DNA from: Adineta ricciae
Lineage: Eukaryota; Rotifera; Eurotatoria; Adinetida; Adinetidae
Direction of reading: 5' to 3'
Assembly (NCBI GenBank): GCA_905250025.1
Contig: CAJNOJ010000002.1
Coordinates: 186,001-250,000, forward strand
DNA length: 64,000 bases
Shown here: piece after piece, positions 14,977 to 26,000 of the stretch
How positions within the stretch are numbered: the first letter of the stretch is position 1
How the letters are laid out: every line of letters begins with the position of its first letter
Made by a program: the position numbers and the translations under genes
The notes under the pieces: generated by a model
The model's input: only the letters and a program-made list of their open reading frames with translations
Told to the model about the DNA's origin: nothing
Database searches by the model: none

Positions 14977-16859
14977 TTATTGGTATGAAATATTGTTGAA
15001 GAGCATTTCAATCGCCGTGCTCAGCACTTTGCCTAACTTTCTGAAAGCACAACAATGAAGAATTCAATAACAATAAATCAGAAGATGTTTACCGATTACT
15101 CGTAATCTTTTTGATTACTGATAACATTAGCTTTCGTTCTTTGTCATTGGAACATTGTTGATATGATTGAAGAAGTCTACGAGATGAAGAGAAAAAGAAC
15201 GCTTTCTTTCTGTTTCGCCTCTTCTTTACGTTATTATTTACTTTGCTGGCGTTGGATAAACTTCAGTCAATGCTAAAACATTGTCTACTGACATGCCAGC
15301 TATTTGCATAAGAGCACGAGCAAACATCTCTTTTACTGTTGGCGGCTGAATTCAAGTTTCATTTTGCAAAAAGACAACAGAAATTTCTATTCAAACCTTG
15401 CTTTTAACCACACCGGAATTAAACGAATCAAACGTCATAACATAATGATCAGTATCATGAAAAGATGTTTTATAATTATTGCTCATATCGGTTTCGCTAA
15501 GTATGTGTAGGGTTTTGTCCTGGAAGAGAATGTGAAACCGAATGAGAAATGAAGGAAAAGTGGTTGGTACTTTGAAGTGATTGATTAGATATTTGGTCAT
15601 TGTTACTAAATAATTAGCCATTTCAACAGGATTGGAAACTTCACGAACAAAGAAGTCTTCAGCAATCTGAAGAGAATTTACGGATAACTGTCTGGGATGA
15701 AAATAGTTCATTTACCTGAGTATTGATAATGGCTTGATTGAGTGCAGCTGGTGTTAGAATACCCGGATTGTTCGTGTTTTTTAAACTTTCTACTAGATAA
15801 ACTAAATTTGTTATTCCACATTGTTTTAATCGAAACTAGACGACCGAAGATGAGTCAATTCGCTTTCTTTGCATCAGTTTTCACTCGGCCTACTTTCTGT
15901 TCGTTGTATCTTCCATCAATAATACTCTTCGAAAGATCATCCAATCGTTTACGTTCGACGATATAATCGAGAATAGCTTCGACTTTCACATCTCTATCCG
16001 TCGCTAAAAGGAAAATGGATTGGGAATTGTAAAGAAAAGAAATCACTTACGTCGAACGGTCCAAAGAAAGTCGCCGATGTTCAGTTTCCGCACATCGTAA
16101 TTGATTGAATTTTTGGTCAAATGTTCCAACAGAACTTTTTGTGTCGATCGTGACGCTTCGGCATTGTCAACACAGAGTGTGATTTGAAATGAGCCAGGTT
16201 TGAGAACTTGTACAGTGTTCGGTGAAACTGAAGTCGTTTTCGTCGATGAATCGACAATACCAAGTAAAGTGGAAATTGTTGTTGGTTGGGTTGATGACGT
16301 ACTCGGATTGTCAAATAATTTTGCACTCGCACTATTAGTTTTCTTAATTGCTCTACTCGGCTTCTTGTTTTCAATCGTTAGTTTCAATTGCTTTGCTGGT
16401 GGTGGTATTATTTCATTATCATCATTATCGTTAATGTCAATAATTGGACTCAAATCTTTTTTCTCATCAAAATTTGACATTGACACAGTTTTATGAATAA
16501 CTTTCGTCGTTGAAACATTTGTTTTATTGTTTGTATTCAATCGTCGGTCAATTGCTTCGCATATTTTCTCACCAAATCCGTATAAAATTCGACAATCTGA
16601 ACCAGTTTCTAATCGTAATGGATATTTTTCTAACGAGCGCAATGCCTATGGAAGAGAAAAGTATCTATAGAAATTTCGTTCTTTTACATAACTTTTTCAT
16701 AACTCGAAGCACCTTTTGATAACAACGCATTGTTTGTGCGCCGTTTGCCTTAGCATCGTTATACCATTCTTGAACGAGTGCCATTATATGTTCATTTGGA
16801 GAATTAAAACGTCGTTTACGAATTGGCTTAGTCGCATTGATTGGCAATGCTGAAGTCAT
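14977..16859 (-). CDS. MUS81: Crossover junction endonuclease MUS81
   Basis: Catalytic subunit of the MUS81-EME structure-selective endonuclease, which cuts 3' flaps, stalled forks and nicked Holliday junctions in the nucleus. Nine exons (16713-16859, 16051-16645, 15894-16003, 15716-15835, 15571-15666, 15397-15519, 15242-15345, 15093-15176, 14977-15040) sum to 480 residues in one frame. The N-terminal HhH region is clear ([46 protein letters not shown]). The ERCC4-type nuclease core carries the metal-binding signature [22 protein letters not shown] and an upstream GDFLWTVR. The C-terminal tandem HhH region includes [13 protein letters not shown] and [12 protein letters not shown]. An in-frame Met at 16880 could add seven residues. 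The first donor is GTGCTT, less usual than its neighbours. The catalytic residues look intact. Confidence 0.95.
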
Positions 16860-16880
16860 TTTTTGTGTGTTCAAAGTCAA

Positions 16881-17909
16881 TCGACTTCAATCAGGGAGAA
16901 GTTGTTATTCATTCTTCGATCGATTCGATGCGATGCATATATAGAATTTATTTATTTGACACCGAAGCAAGAAATGAGTCATTGGGAAGTTGTACGGCGG
17001 TTTAATAGTTTGTAGAGGTCGCTGGTTAGCGTAGAAATGGTTTTTTTACTTAATAACTTATGTCTTCGTCGGGCCGAGAAAGGATTCTTAGTTATTTCTT
17101 GACAAAATATTTCTTTTTCATCATCCTAGCCAAATAATGACATTCTTCCATTCTGACTCGTAGGTGTTGTCAACAGGAACAAGAAGAAAGGCAACAGGAA
17201 CTACACGTATACACATATCTTGTTTTTATCAATATATGTTTGCCAGTCTGCCTGTCATTTGTCCTTGCTCTTCAGGCTTGAGCAACAATGCAAAGAAAAA
17301 TCCTGTCTTACATCAAGCAAACAGAAGAACATAAATCAGTCAGTAACAGTTTGTCCATGCGCTTGGAATGTTTTTTTCTTCAGTGAAAACATTCGCCGCT
17401 CTTTTAATACCTGATATAATTGAATGACATATATTTAAAAGAGAAAATACCCTTACAGTAACAACAACAAACAGAGAATGCATGAGGGAATGCAGCGAGA
17501 AGTGGTTCTTGTCTGGTTTAAGAATAAAATATAACAGACGGGAAAAAAGAAAATCGACACTCAAATTAATACTGACATGGCAGATAGTAGAAAATGAAAT
17601 AATCATCGTTGGAAGTATCTCATGTCGATGGGTTTCATATTTTTGTTCATTCTCAAATACTCATGTGACTAGTCTCAAGTATTTTGATTGGATTCCGAGT
17701 CGAAATATGATTATTTCATCTTTGTTTCATTCGAAAATTCACACGAAAAGAAAAAGATTCTAAAGAAAGAAAGAGTAAAAACTGTGTCACTGTTTCACAT
17801 ATTTAGCCCCCAATAGAGAAGAGATTCACGAGACAAAACAATAAGAATAAAGGAAATACTACAAAGACAGATCATTCATTTTTCAGATCTTGCTATAGAT
17901 ATCATTTGT
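16881..17909. other. Intergenic, no gene seen
   Basis: About 1 kb between the start of MUS81 and the end of synaptogyrin, both on the minus strand. Open frames here on both strands are short, mutually overlapping and lack splice context or motifs. Confidence 0.5.
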
Positions 17910-18763
17910 TTAGTAGGCTGGCGGTTGATAATTCGATTGTGCTTGTTGAGTAGCAGTAAATGGCGGTTGAGAAAAGCTACCTGGATTATTACCGGCTGGT
18001 GGATAACCAGCGTATGTCTGTCCGCCACCTGTCGAATGATCTTCATAGCCTGAACTGAATAAATTTGAGACACCTTCGCGATAACGACGAAATGTGAAAA
18101 ATACCAGTCCGCCCTTGAGAGAAAAAAAACAGATAAAGCATAATCAGGTGATCGTATTCATTGAATTATACAATATTACCCAAGCTAGAATTGAGAAGAA
18201 TGAAAAAGCGATAGCTGCTTGAACGCTATTGCGACCATTCCATCCTGGCATATCTTTGGGATCCTGTTGTCGCCATTGATCCGCTAAATAGCAGAATCCG
18301 ATGAACCATAAGAACACCATAATTGCTAAACAAAATATTAATGAATTGTAAAGAACAAACAGGACATCGGGAAAGTGTGTACCTGATATGATCAATTCAG
18401 TTACCACAATGATCTTTCGTGTTTTGATATTCGCAATATTTGGAAAATAAACATCGAGTCCGGTAAATGCTATGGTTAAAAGAAATGCGATCACACCAAT
18501 AGCAATACCGTATCCACAAGCACCAGAATTATTGTAGCGGCATTGATTATTTGCATATCCTTCTTGTGCAATACATGCAAAGACAATAATAGCGAAAACC
18601 TCGAAGAATAAGACAGGATTATTTGACGGAGAAAATCTTTACAAAGACATACCCAAGCAACAATGCGTAAGATAACTTGAGGCTTTTTCAGAAATTCAAT
18701 TGCATCGAATGCCGAGCCAGCTCGGCCGGCGCCGAATGCTTGTGGTTCCATCGACGGATTCAT
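17910..18763 (-). CDS. SYNGR: Synaptogyrin, four-pass vesicle membrane protein
   Basis: A MARVEL-domain protein of synaptic and small secretory vesicles. Exons 18653-18763, 18383-18599, 18180-18325 and 17910-18113 give 225 residues, the usual family length. The N-terminus has the family block GAGRAGSAFDAIEFLKKPQV. Four hydrophobic segments follow: VFAIIVFACIA, IAIGVIAFLLTIAF, IISAIMVFLWFIGFCYLADQW and AAIAFSFFSILAWGGLVFF. The conserved loop reads DPKDMPGW. The cytosolic tail is Gly/Gln/Pro/Tyr-rich and ends YQPPAY, like vertebrate synaptogyrins. The lumenal loop keeps Cys residues (CRYNNSGACGYG). It may work beside CADPS in regulated secretion, though the two genes share only a neighbourhood. 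Confidence 0.94.
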
Positions 18764-19607
18764 TTGCGTTTGTCGAATAAAAATCAAGAGGAAATGAAGC
18801 GATTTGAAATCTAGAAAACGAGTTTATTTCGTCATGTTCGTTTCTTCGCGTCAAAATAAAATAATGATAAGCAATCGAACATATTCTCCTTCCTGTTAAT
18901 AGAACATAATAATGAAGAAAAAAAAACTTCTTTCGATGAATCATAGAGGTAAGGAAACATAACAACAAAATATTTTCATTTACTGGAACTGACATCTACT
19001 GTGTAAATTTAGAAGAGAGACTACCAGGTAAATGAACCAGTACTCTATTAGAAAACACGAAGAAGTGAACAGGAGAAGGGAGAATTGTTCTTGTGTTGCT
19101 TTTACAACGACATGTCGTGGCAGCACCAGTAAATTTACGGATTTAAGATGTCACTAAATATAAATCAGCAGATATTAAGTCATTGAAGTTTTTTATAGTG
19201 CACCAAGAAGTCAAATCTATTTCAAGTCGATGGCTCTCTCTCTCATCTCTTCGATGTTCGACGTTATTTTTTTATTGCGATATTTCTTATCTTTCACTGT
19301 ATGAACTTTCCACGACATGCGCGTTATGTATACGACATTGAAAACATATGTTTTATTGAAGCAAAAAAGATATTGAGTTATATCGCAAAGTGAAGCAACT
19401 AGAGATATACAAAATATGGTAATAAATGAGATTAAGCGAAGAAGAAGAAGAAGAAGAAGAAATGTTTCAGAACTAAATTGAAATCACATTTTGTTTTATC
19501 AAGGCAAGAATCATCATTCTTGGATCGGAAGACACACAATGCACAAGAAAAGACCGGAATAATACCAATGCTCAAAATGAAATTTTCCACCAATATCAAC
19601 GTTCTCT
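18764..19607. other. Intergenic, with a GAA microsatellite
   Basis: Synaptogyrin upstream DNA and 3' flank of the CFAP97D-like gene. A (GAA)8 run lies at 19438-19461. The minus-strand frame at 18696-18995 is only the synaptogyrin first exon read in another frame. Confidence 0.5.
19438..19461. repeat. (GAA)8 microsatellite
   Basis: Perfect plus-strand GAA triplet run in intergenic DNA. Confidence 0.9.
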
Positions 19608-20383
19608 TTATTCTCTTTGATAACTTCGCGGAGCACTTGCAGCTCGTCGTGCTGACCGCTGGCGACTACGACTTTGACGAGTACTAGGCTAATAGAGATA
19701 CCAAGAGAAACAACATGAAAGCAAACCAATGGTTAGTTTCATACTCGTGAGCCATGCCAATCCAGCGAGTATTTCGCGATATTATCTAAATATGCGAGAT
19801 TCTTCGACCAACTATTTGACCAATCATTTCGGTTTAAATCGGGTTTACGATCAACAATTCTTTTGGCCATAGTCGAGTTCTCACGTGATACACGTAATAA
19901 TTCCCGACGACGTTTCTCTTGATTCAGACTAAATCATCAGATAAGTACTGGACAACACATATACACATGGAACTCTTTACCTTTTTGCTGAATAGTAATT
20001 GCGATTATCAAGATTATCTGTTCTACGCATCGTATGTGCCATTTTTTCTAATAATATACGATTATCACGTTCGATAGTTGCTGTACGTTCTTCTTCCAAC
20101 TGAATAAAAATTAGGAAAAAAAATTTGCAATAAAATAGAATGAAGTTCGGTCACACCTGAAGTTTTTTCAATTTCATATGAAGATGCATATATGTGCGTG
20201 GCGGACGTGTGTCAATAGTCGGTCGAGCATCACGTACCTAAATGAAACCATTGAATATATCGATGGAGATTACTGGAGAGTCGCTCTTACCAAGATTTGA
20301 TGCTCTGAATGATATTTCTCATCCCATTTCTTTTGAAGAAGACGATTCGTAGCTGGTCGTATTGGTTGATATGATTTATGCAT
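19608..20383 (-). CDS. CFAP97D1: CFAP97 domain / hemingway-like cilia protein
   Basis: A member of the small CFAP97D/hemingway family associated with axonemes and sperm flagella. Exons 20291-20383, 20157-20237, 19981-20099, 19745-19928 and 19608-19688 give 185 residues. Family marks in order are a start with KKWDEKYHSEHQILV, then RDARPTIDTRPP, a coiled segment KLKKLQLEEERTATIERDN, the block SLNQEKRRRELLRVSRENS, and the signature KRIVDRKPDLNRNDW. A basic Arg/Ser tail follows (TRQSRSRQRSARRAASAPRS). The Met at 20383 follows a possible acceptor at about 20412, so an upstream coding or 5' UTR exon is possible. If the last 56-nt intron is retained, translation stops at 19739 with ...HGSRV. It lies next to TMEM17, another cilia gene. 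Confidence 0.85.
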
Positions 20384-20529
20384 TGATGCAACCCGTCGTT
20401 CGATATCTAGAACTACATTCAAATGAGTAAAGTAACATAAAAATTTCCCAACAAAAAAAAGAGCCGCAAGCACGAAATGTTTCCGCTTATTTTTTTCTTA
20501 CAAGACTATAGAAAAAAAGAGAATAATGT

Positions 20530-21177
20530 TTATCCCGACGGTGAGACATTCTCATTCGTTGGTAGAGCTTCTTCAAATTGTTGATAGTGAAAGCGACTTG
20601 ACTGTGCTGTGACCATAATACGAACAGCCAAAATGCCGAATATCATTTGAAGCACAAGAAATGTTATATAGATAATTTCCACTGCAAACACAAGTGCCAG
20701 TTGAACTTGCATTTTTGCGAGTAATTGATAAATAAGCAAAAATACACTTAATGGAAGTTGAAAAATAATCGTCAATAAACAGAATGCCGTCAACTCAGGC
20801 ATACGTTCTGCTAAGTTGCCTGCGTAACCAAGATATAACCGAACAAATTCAATAATTGCTTTGAAAACAAAAGCAAAAACCATCAAAATGACATGTTGAT
20901 TCGATGAAGTTACTGCTAGGACAGGTAAAACAAAGGTTAATGAGAATAACCAACATGGAAAGAAACAAACATTGAAATACAATAACATTTGTAATGGTAA
21001 ACTAGATGAATAATCAATTTCTATACGAGATTGTTTCGAATGTAAATTATTCGTTCGTTTAGGATCATTTGCATCGATGGATGTGAAAACCGATGTAGCT
21101 AATCGATTCAATCGATCATTAACAGCTCGAGGTAATTCAGGTGCTCGTCGTAGCATCTCTCTTTTTCTTCCTGTCAA
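20530..21177 (-). CDS. TMEM17: Transmembrane protein 17, ciliary transition zone
   Basis: Transition-zone membrane protein of the MKS/B9 gate complex. A single exon encodes 215 residues, close to the vertebrate length. It has a soluble N-terminus, then LPLQMLLYFNVCFFPCWLF and three further hydrophobic segments. The diagnostic family block is EFVRLYLGYAGNLAERMPELTAF, preceded by FKAII. The last membrane segment is followed by MVTAQSSRFHYQQFEEALP, matching the family motif RFHxQxF. The start was taken at the first Met of the open frame. The absence of introns is unusual for this window and could reflect intron loss. The next minus-strand gene downstream is also ciliary. Confidence 0.92.
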   Translation of the reverse strand: MTGRKREMLRRAPELPRAVNDRLNRLATSVFTSIDANDPKRTNNLHSKQSRIEIDYSSSLPLQMLLYFNVCFFPCWLFSLTFVLPVLAVTSSNQHVILMVFAFVFKAIIEFVRLYLGYAGNLAERMPELTAFCLLTIIFQLPLSVFLLIYQLLAKMQVQLALVFAVEIIYITFLVLQMIFGILAVRIMVTAQSSRFHYQQFEEALPTNENVSPSG

Positions 21178-21600
21178 CTATCAATAGTTTCACAGATAGA
21201 AATGAATCGGACATGACCATCATGCACACGGTTGTTCTGACAACAGATGAGGTGAAAAGAAAATGTTATATACGCGATAGATGTCTCACATGTTCAATTT
21301 TTTGTCGACGATAGAGAAACCTATACTAGAAGACGAGAACCGTCAAGTGAAGTACATTCAGAAAATGAATTCAAAGTTTTTCAATTGATGATCATTCGTA
21401 AGTATTCGTGGTGACTAGGATCAGTTTTCATCTGGATATACTATGCAATGAGAGAGAGAAAGATTTTCTATGATACAATGATTTATTTTATTATCCGAAT
21501 TTAATTACAAAGAATGTGCAAACATAAGAAGTACATTTATTTCATTTATCATAACAACAATCGAACAAAAGAGTTTATTTACATGGAAAAAAATATCTGA
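21178..21600. other. Intergenic, TMEM17 upstream region
   Basis: Roughly 420 bases between the TMEM17 start and the end of the next minus-strand gene. No exon or repeat was recognised. Confidence 0.5.
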
Positions 21601-22294
21601 CTAGGTTGTACCTTTTTTCTTCTTACGAATTCTCATTACTTTTACAGGGCTTTTCTCATTGGATTGACTAGTGTTACCATTAGTTGGTGGTCGATTTTCG
21701 TTGTTTTTATCAGCATATGTAACGAATGTTGCATTATTAACTTTCGTAGGTGGTGGAATAGTTGCGCAGTTTGATTTTGTTCGTCTAAAAGAAACAGTTT
21801 ATTTCTATGAATTTTGGTTTATTACTCGACTCACTTGAGAATTGTTTGTTCCAATTGTTTCCAATAGTTTTTCTCTTGTTTGACAAGAGTCTTTATCTGA
21901 CGGTTGTAATTATCAATTTCATTTTGTAAAACTTTCAATCGCTAATAACAAATTCAACCGAATGAACAGAGTCAACTGTTGCATGTCCACTTACTTTTTG
22001 CAAACCATCCGATAACGAAGTTGATTGACAATATCCATGCAATAAATCGCGATCACGCAGTACCTTTCGTAACTCTTTTGCTAAATCATTTTCCGTGTAT
22101 TGCAATTGTCGATATATTCGTGTTTGATCTGAAGAAGATGAAACTGAACGAATGCTTTTCGATTTATACAAACACTTACTAATCAAAACACTTTTACGAA
22201 TCAAACGTCGTGCCAATCGACAAGTACCTCGATGTTTGAAGAACAATTCATTATTCCACGTTGTCCGATATTCAATGATTGTTTGACCACTCAT
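21601..22294 (-). CDS. Small coiled-coil protein, unknown
   Basis: Exons 22180-22294, 21995-22128, 21835-21941 and 21601-21784 give 179 residues in one frame. The Met at 22294 is a few codons after a clear pyrimidine-tract acceptor, so an upstream 5' UTR exon or a trans-spliced leader is possible. The order is a basic N-terminal helix (CRLARRLIRKSVLI), a coiled coil (ENDLAKELRKVLRDRDLL, then RLKVLQNEIDNYNRQIKTL and KNYWKQLEQ), and a disordered basic tail ending VMRIRKKKKGTT. No family was recognised. Coil length and the basic ends would suit a centrosomal, ciliary or chromatin adaptor, but that is speculation. Confidence 0.65.
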
Positions 22295-23014
22295 TTGATT
22301 CAATCTGAAAACGAAAAAGATATCCGTATTTGTTTTCTATATTGCATAGAAACTATTGTTCCTTTCGTCTTCATTTTTCTTGAAAAACAAAACCAGAAGA
22401 GCACACAAACAAATACAAAAAAGAAACTCATGGAATTGAAGAATAATAGCGATAACAGCGTTATTCAAGAAGAAGGGAAACACGCAGAGAAAGAAAGAAA
22501 AAAACACAATTTCATTTGTGTAAGACAAGCTATACAAAAAAGAAACAACCAAGAGAACATCATTTTGCAAAAAAAAGTGATATAAAGACGTACAGTAGAA
22601 TTGCACAAGAGGTTCCAATATTGTCGTTTGAGAAAGTTTTAGATTTCAAACAAGAATACATTGCAACAAAGAAACAGAAAATAGAAGATCCACCGGCCAC
22701 CATCAAAACAAAAAACAAATTCATCGTACTGTTGAGTTCTTGTTATTCAAATACTTGGAAGTTCAAAGTGTACAAAAACAAAACAAAGTCAAATGAGGAT
22801 CAATCGGTTACTCGAAAACAAAAACAAAATTTTAGTGAGATATCCTGCATTCGGTAGAATTCATGTGGATGTAGTTTTACTTAACAGCATTGGCTGTTTC
22901 TTCGAACTAAAACAGACGAAAATGAAAAAGAAGATGCGATATTTCGATGGGATTTTTTCAACATACCACAAAGGACATGCAAACAAGACAACATAGACAA
23001 GCAAACAATGAGAT
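22295..23014. other. Intergenic, A-rich on the plus strand
   Basis: Downstream of CADPS. The plus-strand open frames here are Lys/Asn-rich low-complexity readings of A-rich DNA and are not supported. Confidence 0.5.
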
Positions 23015-26000
23015 TCAGATCTCGCTTACGTGTAATCTTTGCATGATACTACTGTATAATTGAGAATTCAAATCTTTTTCTGGCACACCTTGCAATTCAA
23101 AACTTCCGCGAGTTTTCTGTTAAATTGAAATGAATCAACGAATGTTAAACTTGGAAGATCGTCTTACTTTAGCTATCAACATTAAACAAGCTAGTTGATA
23201 TGGATGAAGACTGATTTCTGTTCGTTCGCCCAACCAAATGAAAATGTACTGTGTTTGTTGTCGATACCATTCCTAATGAAATAAACAAATGGAATTTTGT
23301 TTTGAAAGGGAACATCTGAGAGACAGACTTCGAAAATATTCAATGTGAATATTTCATCACTTATTTTCTGCCGTAGTTGTTCGAGATTCGTATTCACACA
23401 TGAAACATATGCTTGACCATCTTCATTGATTGGTTTCTAATAAGAACAAGGTGAATGATATCATCTCATGAAGATTTCTTACTGCTAATGAAAGTATTTG
23501 AGCAAAGAATGTTCCTTCATCATAACGCGCAAGTTTTTTGAAAACAGAATCAAGAGCACTGATTAATTTTTGTATTAATGCTTTCGACATATCTTTAAGA
23601 ATTTTCTCTAAATATTCATCAATACGTGTGTGATATTGATGAAGATCGCCACTATTCAATGCACATAGTTTTAAAGCCTAGAAACAAGAAAAAAAAGCCA
23701 ATGTCATTTCGATGAGAATTTATCGGAGAATCGAGAATCTTTACTTGAGCTTTACAATCAAGGATAACATTCACCATAACACAACATTCAGCTGGGAGAA
23801 GATAATCGGAACTCGTTCCACTAATTAACCCGCCCTTTTTCATCCATGCTTCGAAATGACGCCATACTCTACACGGAAATAGAATATATGAAGAAAGATC
23901 TTTTCAACTCGATCACACCTTTTCCCGCATGCTTCGATCATGTCTGAAGCCATTTGTTTTAATCGTTTTTCTAAATGTTCGCCAAAGATTTCATCCGGCT
24001 AGAAAATGAATATAAATATTTATTCGTTGATGTATCAAAAGATCAATTCCTACCCAATGTAGATGACGAATGAAATCTTGTAAAGCATCAAGTTTCCATA
24101 AAATATCTTCACTTGTTGCACATCCATGCCTAAAACATCGAAAATCAATGTGATCCTCACTACTATCACAGAACAACTCACGTTTTCATTTTCCAGTTTT
24201 CCTTTTCGAAACCTTTATGTATCGATTGAGCTATACACGATTCCATTAAATCAACATAACGAACAACCAATGGAGCAAATGTATCACGTAATTGCTGATG
24301 AAATCGACCTAATGCTAGAGATTCTACAAGAACAAAGATCACCAAACTTTTCGAAACACACACATCTCAACAATCTTTACTATGTCCTCGAAGATAATCA
24401 TTTAACAATTGAAACAATGGAAATGAATCCCAACTTTCAATTGGCTGTTGATCGATGACATGTTCCATGTCAACAGCGAATAACGACCAGAAGATTTCTT
24501 CATGTTCGACTAACAATTCACGATATTGTTGAAATGCTTCTTGATAATGTTCAGCATCTTGTTGTAACAATTCAATGCACAGTTCAGCTAGATGAATTAA
24601 ATCGTCGATTTTCTTTCGCGGCGAATCATCACTATTGTAAACCGTTTCTAAATAAATATATACGAACATAAATCAAAAGAATATACAAGTGAAGAAAACA
24701 ATTTGTTGTAGTATCAACTCAAATCGAGATTGAGTGACCAGCGAAAGTTTACCGTTAATCAATTGTTTCAGTATCTCTCGCTCGCCTTTGATAAAGAATA
24801 AATCAACCCAGTTAATACATATATTCTCGCCCCAGAAATTGATAGAGTAAATAGCAAAATAGGAGGTATTTATTTTCTAACAGTTTACCTTCAATCTTTG
24901 CTTGGTCGGAGACACGAGTATAGTTGATATAAGCAGCATTTTCCAAACATTTTCCAATGAAATTTCGTATCTCGTCACGAGAAATCGGTGTTGCTACATC
25001 TTTTGATGAAACACGTTCCAGTAAACTCAATGTCGCTTTCAATGCACCTTCTGGCCGACCGAATGGAAATGAATATCTTAATAACAAAAGGACATCCGTC
25101 ATTGTCTCACATTCAGACGAACGAACTCACCGAAAATTGGTTACTTGATGTTCGAGAAACGCTTTCAGACGATCTTTTATTTCATTGAAACGATCTTTCT
25201 CCTCCATTGTAATCGTCGTTACATTATTATCAGGTCGATTTCCTGAGACATGTGAAGCACAAAATACATAACTATAATGAATCAATTGTGGATCAACCAT
25301 AAATCCTTGTTCAGCTCGATCAAGTAAATCATTTAAATAATATAAATGCCGCACACAACCACGAACACCATATCGAGAACAATATTCTGAACAAAGAATT
25401 GATTAGAATTCATACGAGCAACTCGGGCAATTACCTTCTAGGATGTAACTTTGTCCAGGACTTAGCCAACCCTAGAGATAAAAGAAAAACAGCGAAACCT
25501 CTCGTGTCATGTATTCTTGCTTATCGCTGTAAGACTCGATTGTTTTCGTACGTACTAATGAGCAATATGGATCGTTCAACCGGTAATCCAATGTTGCTGA
25601 TTGTAATGCTTTGAAAAAATCGTGATGGTCAAATTTACATGGATCACTTTGAATGTATTCGTCAAAGCCCAGCTTTTTCGATCGATCTGCGTCTAAAAGA
25701 ACCAACCGAGAAGAATATTAGCATAAGTTCGCAGGCGATGTATTGAATAGATATCATTCATGAAGAAAGAAAATGTTCTCATGCAAAATAAATTCATCAT
25801 TCGAATATGATGTACATGCCATGCTCAAAACTTCATGAAACTCAAACTTCACATTGCTTTGCTGGAATTATCTTGAATAAACTTCGAAAATAATTGGCTC
25901 GCTCAACGAGGTCGTACGACTGAGTACGTGAAACAGGTAACTGTCCTATAGAAAAGATTTCACTTCTCTTTATTCGATCTTTCCAAGAAAATTTATCAAC

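Noticed and set aside
22232-22996. Plus-strand Lys/Asn-rich frames
   Set aside because: Readings of A-rich intergenic DNA with no domain and no splice continuity.
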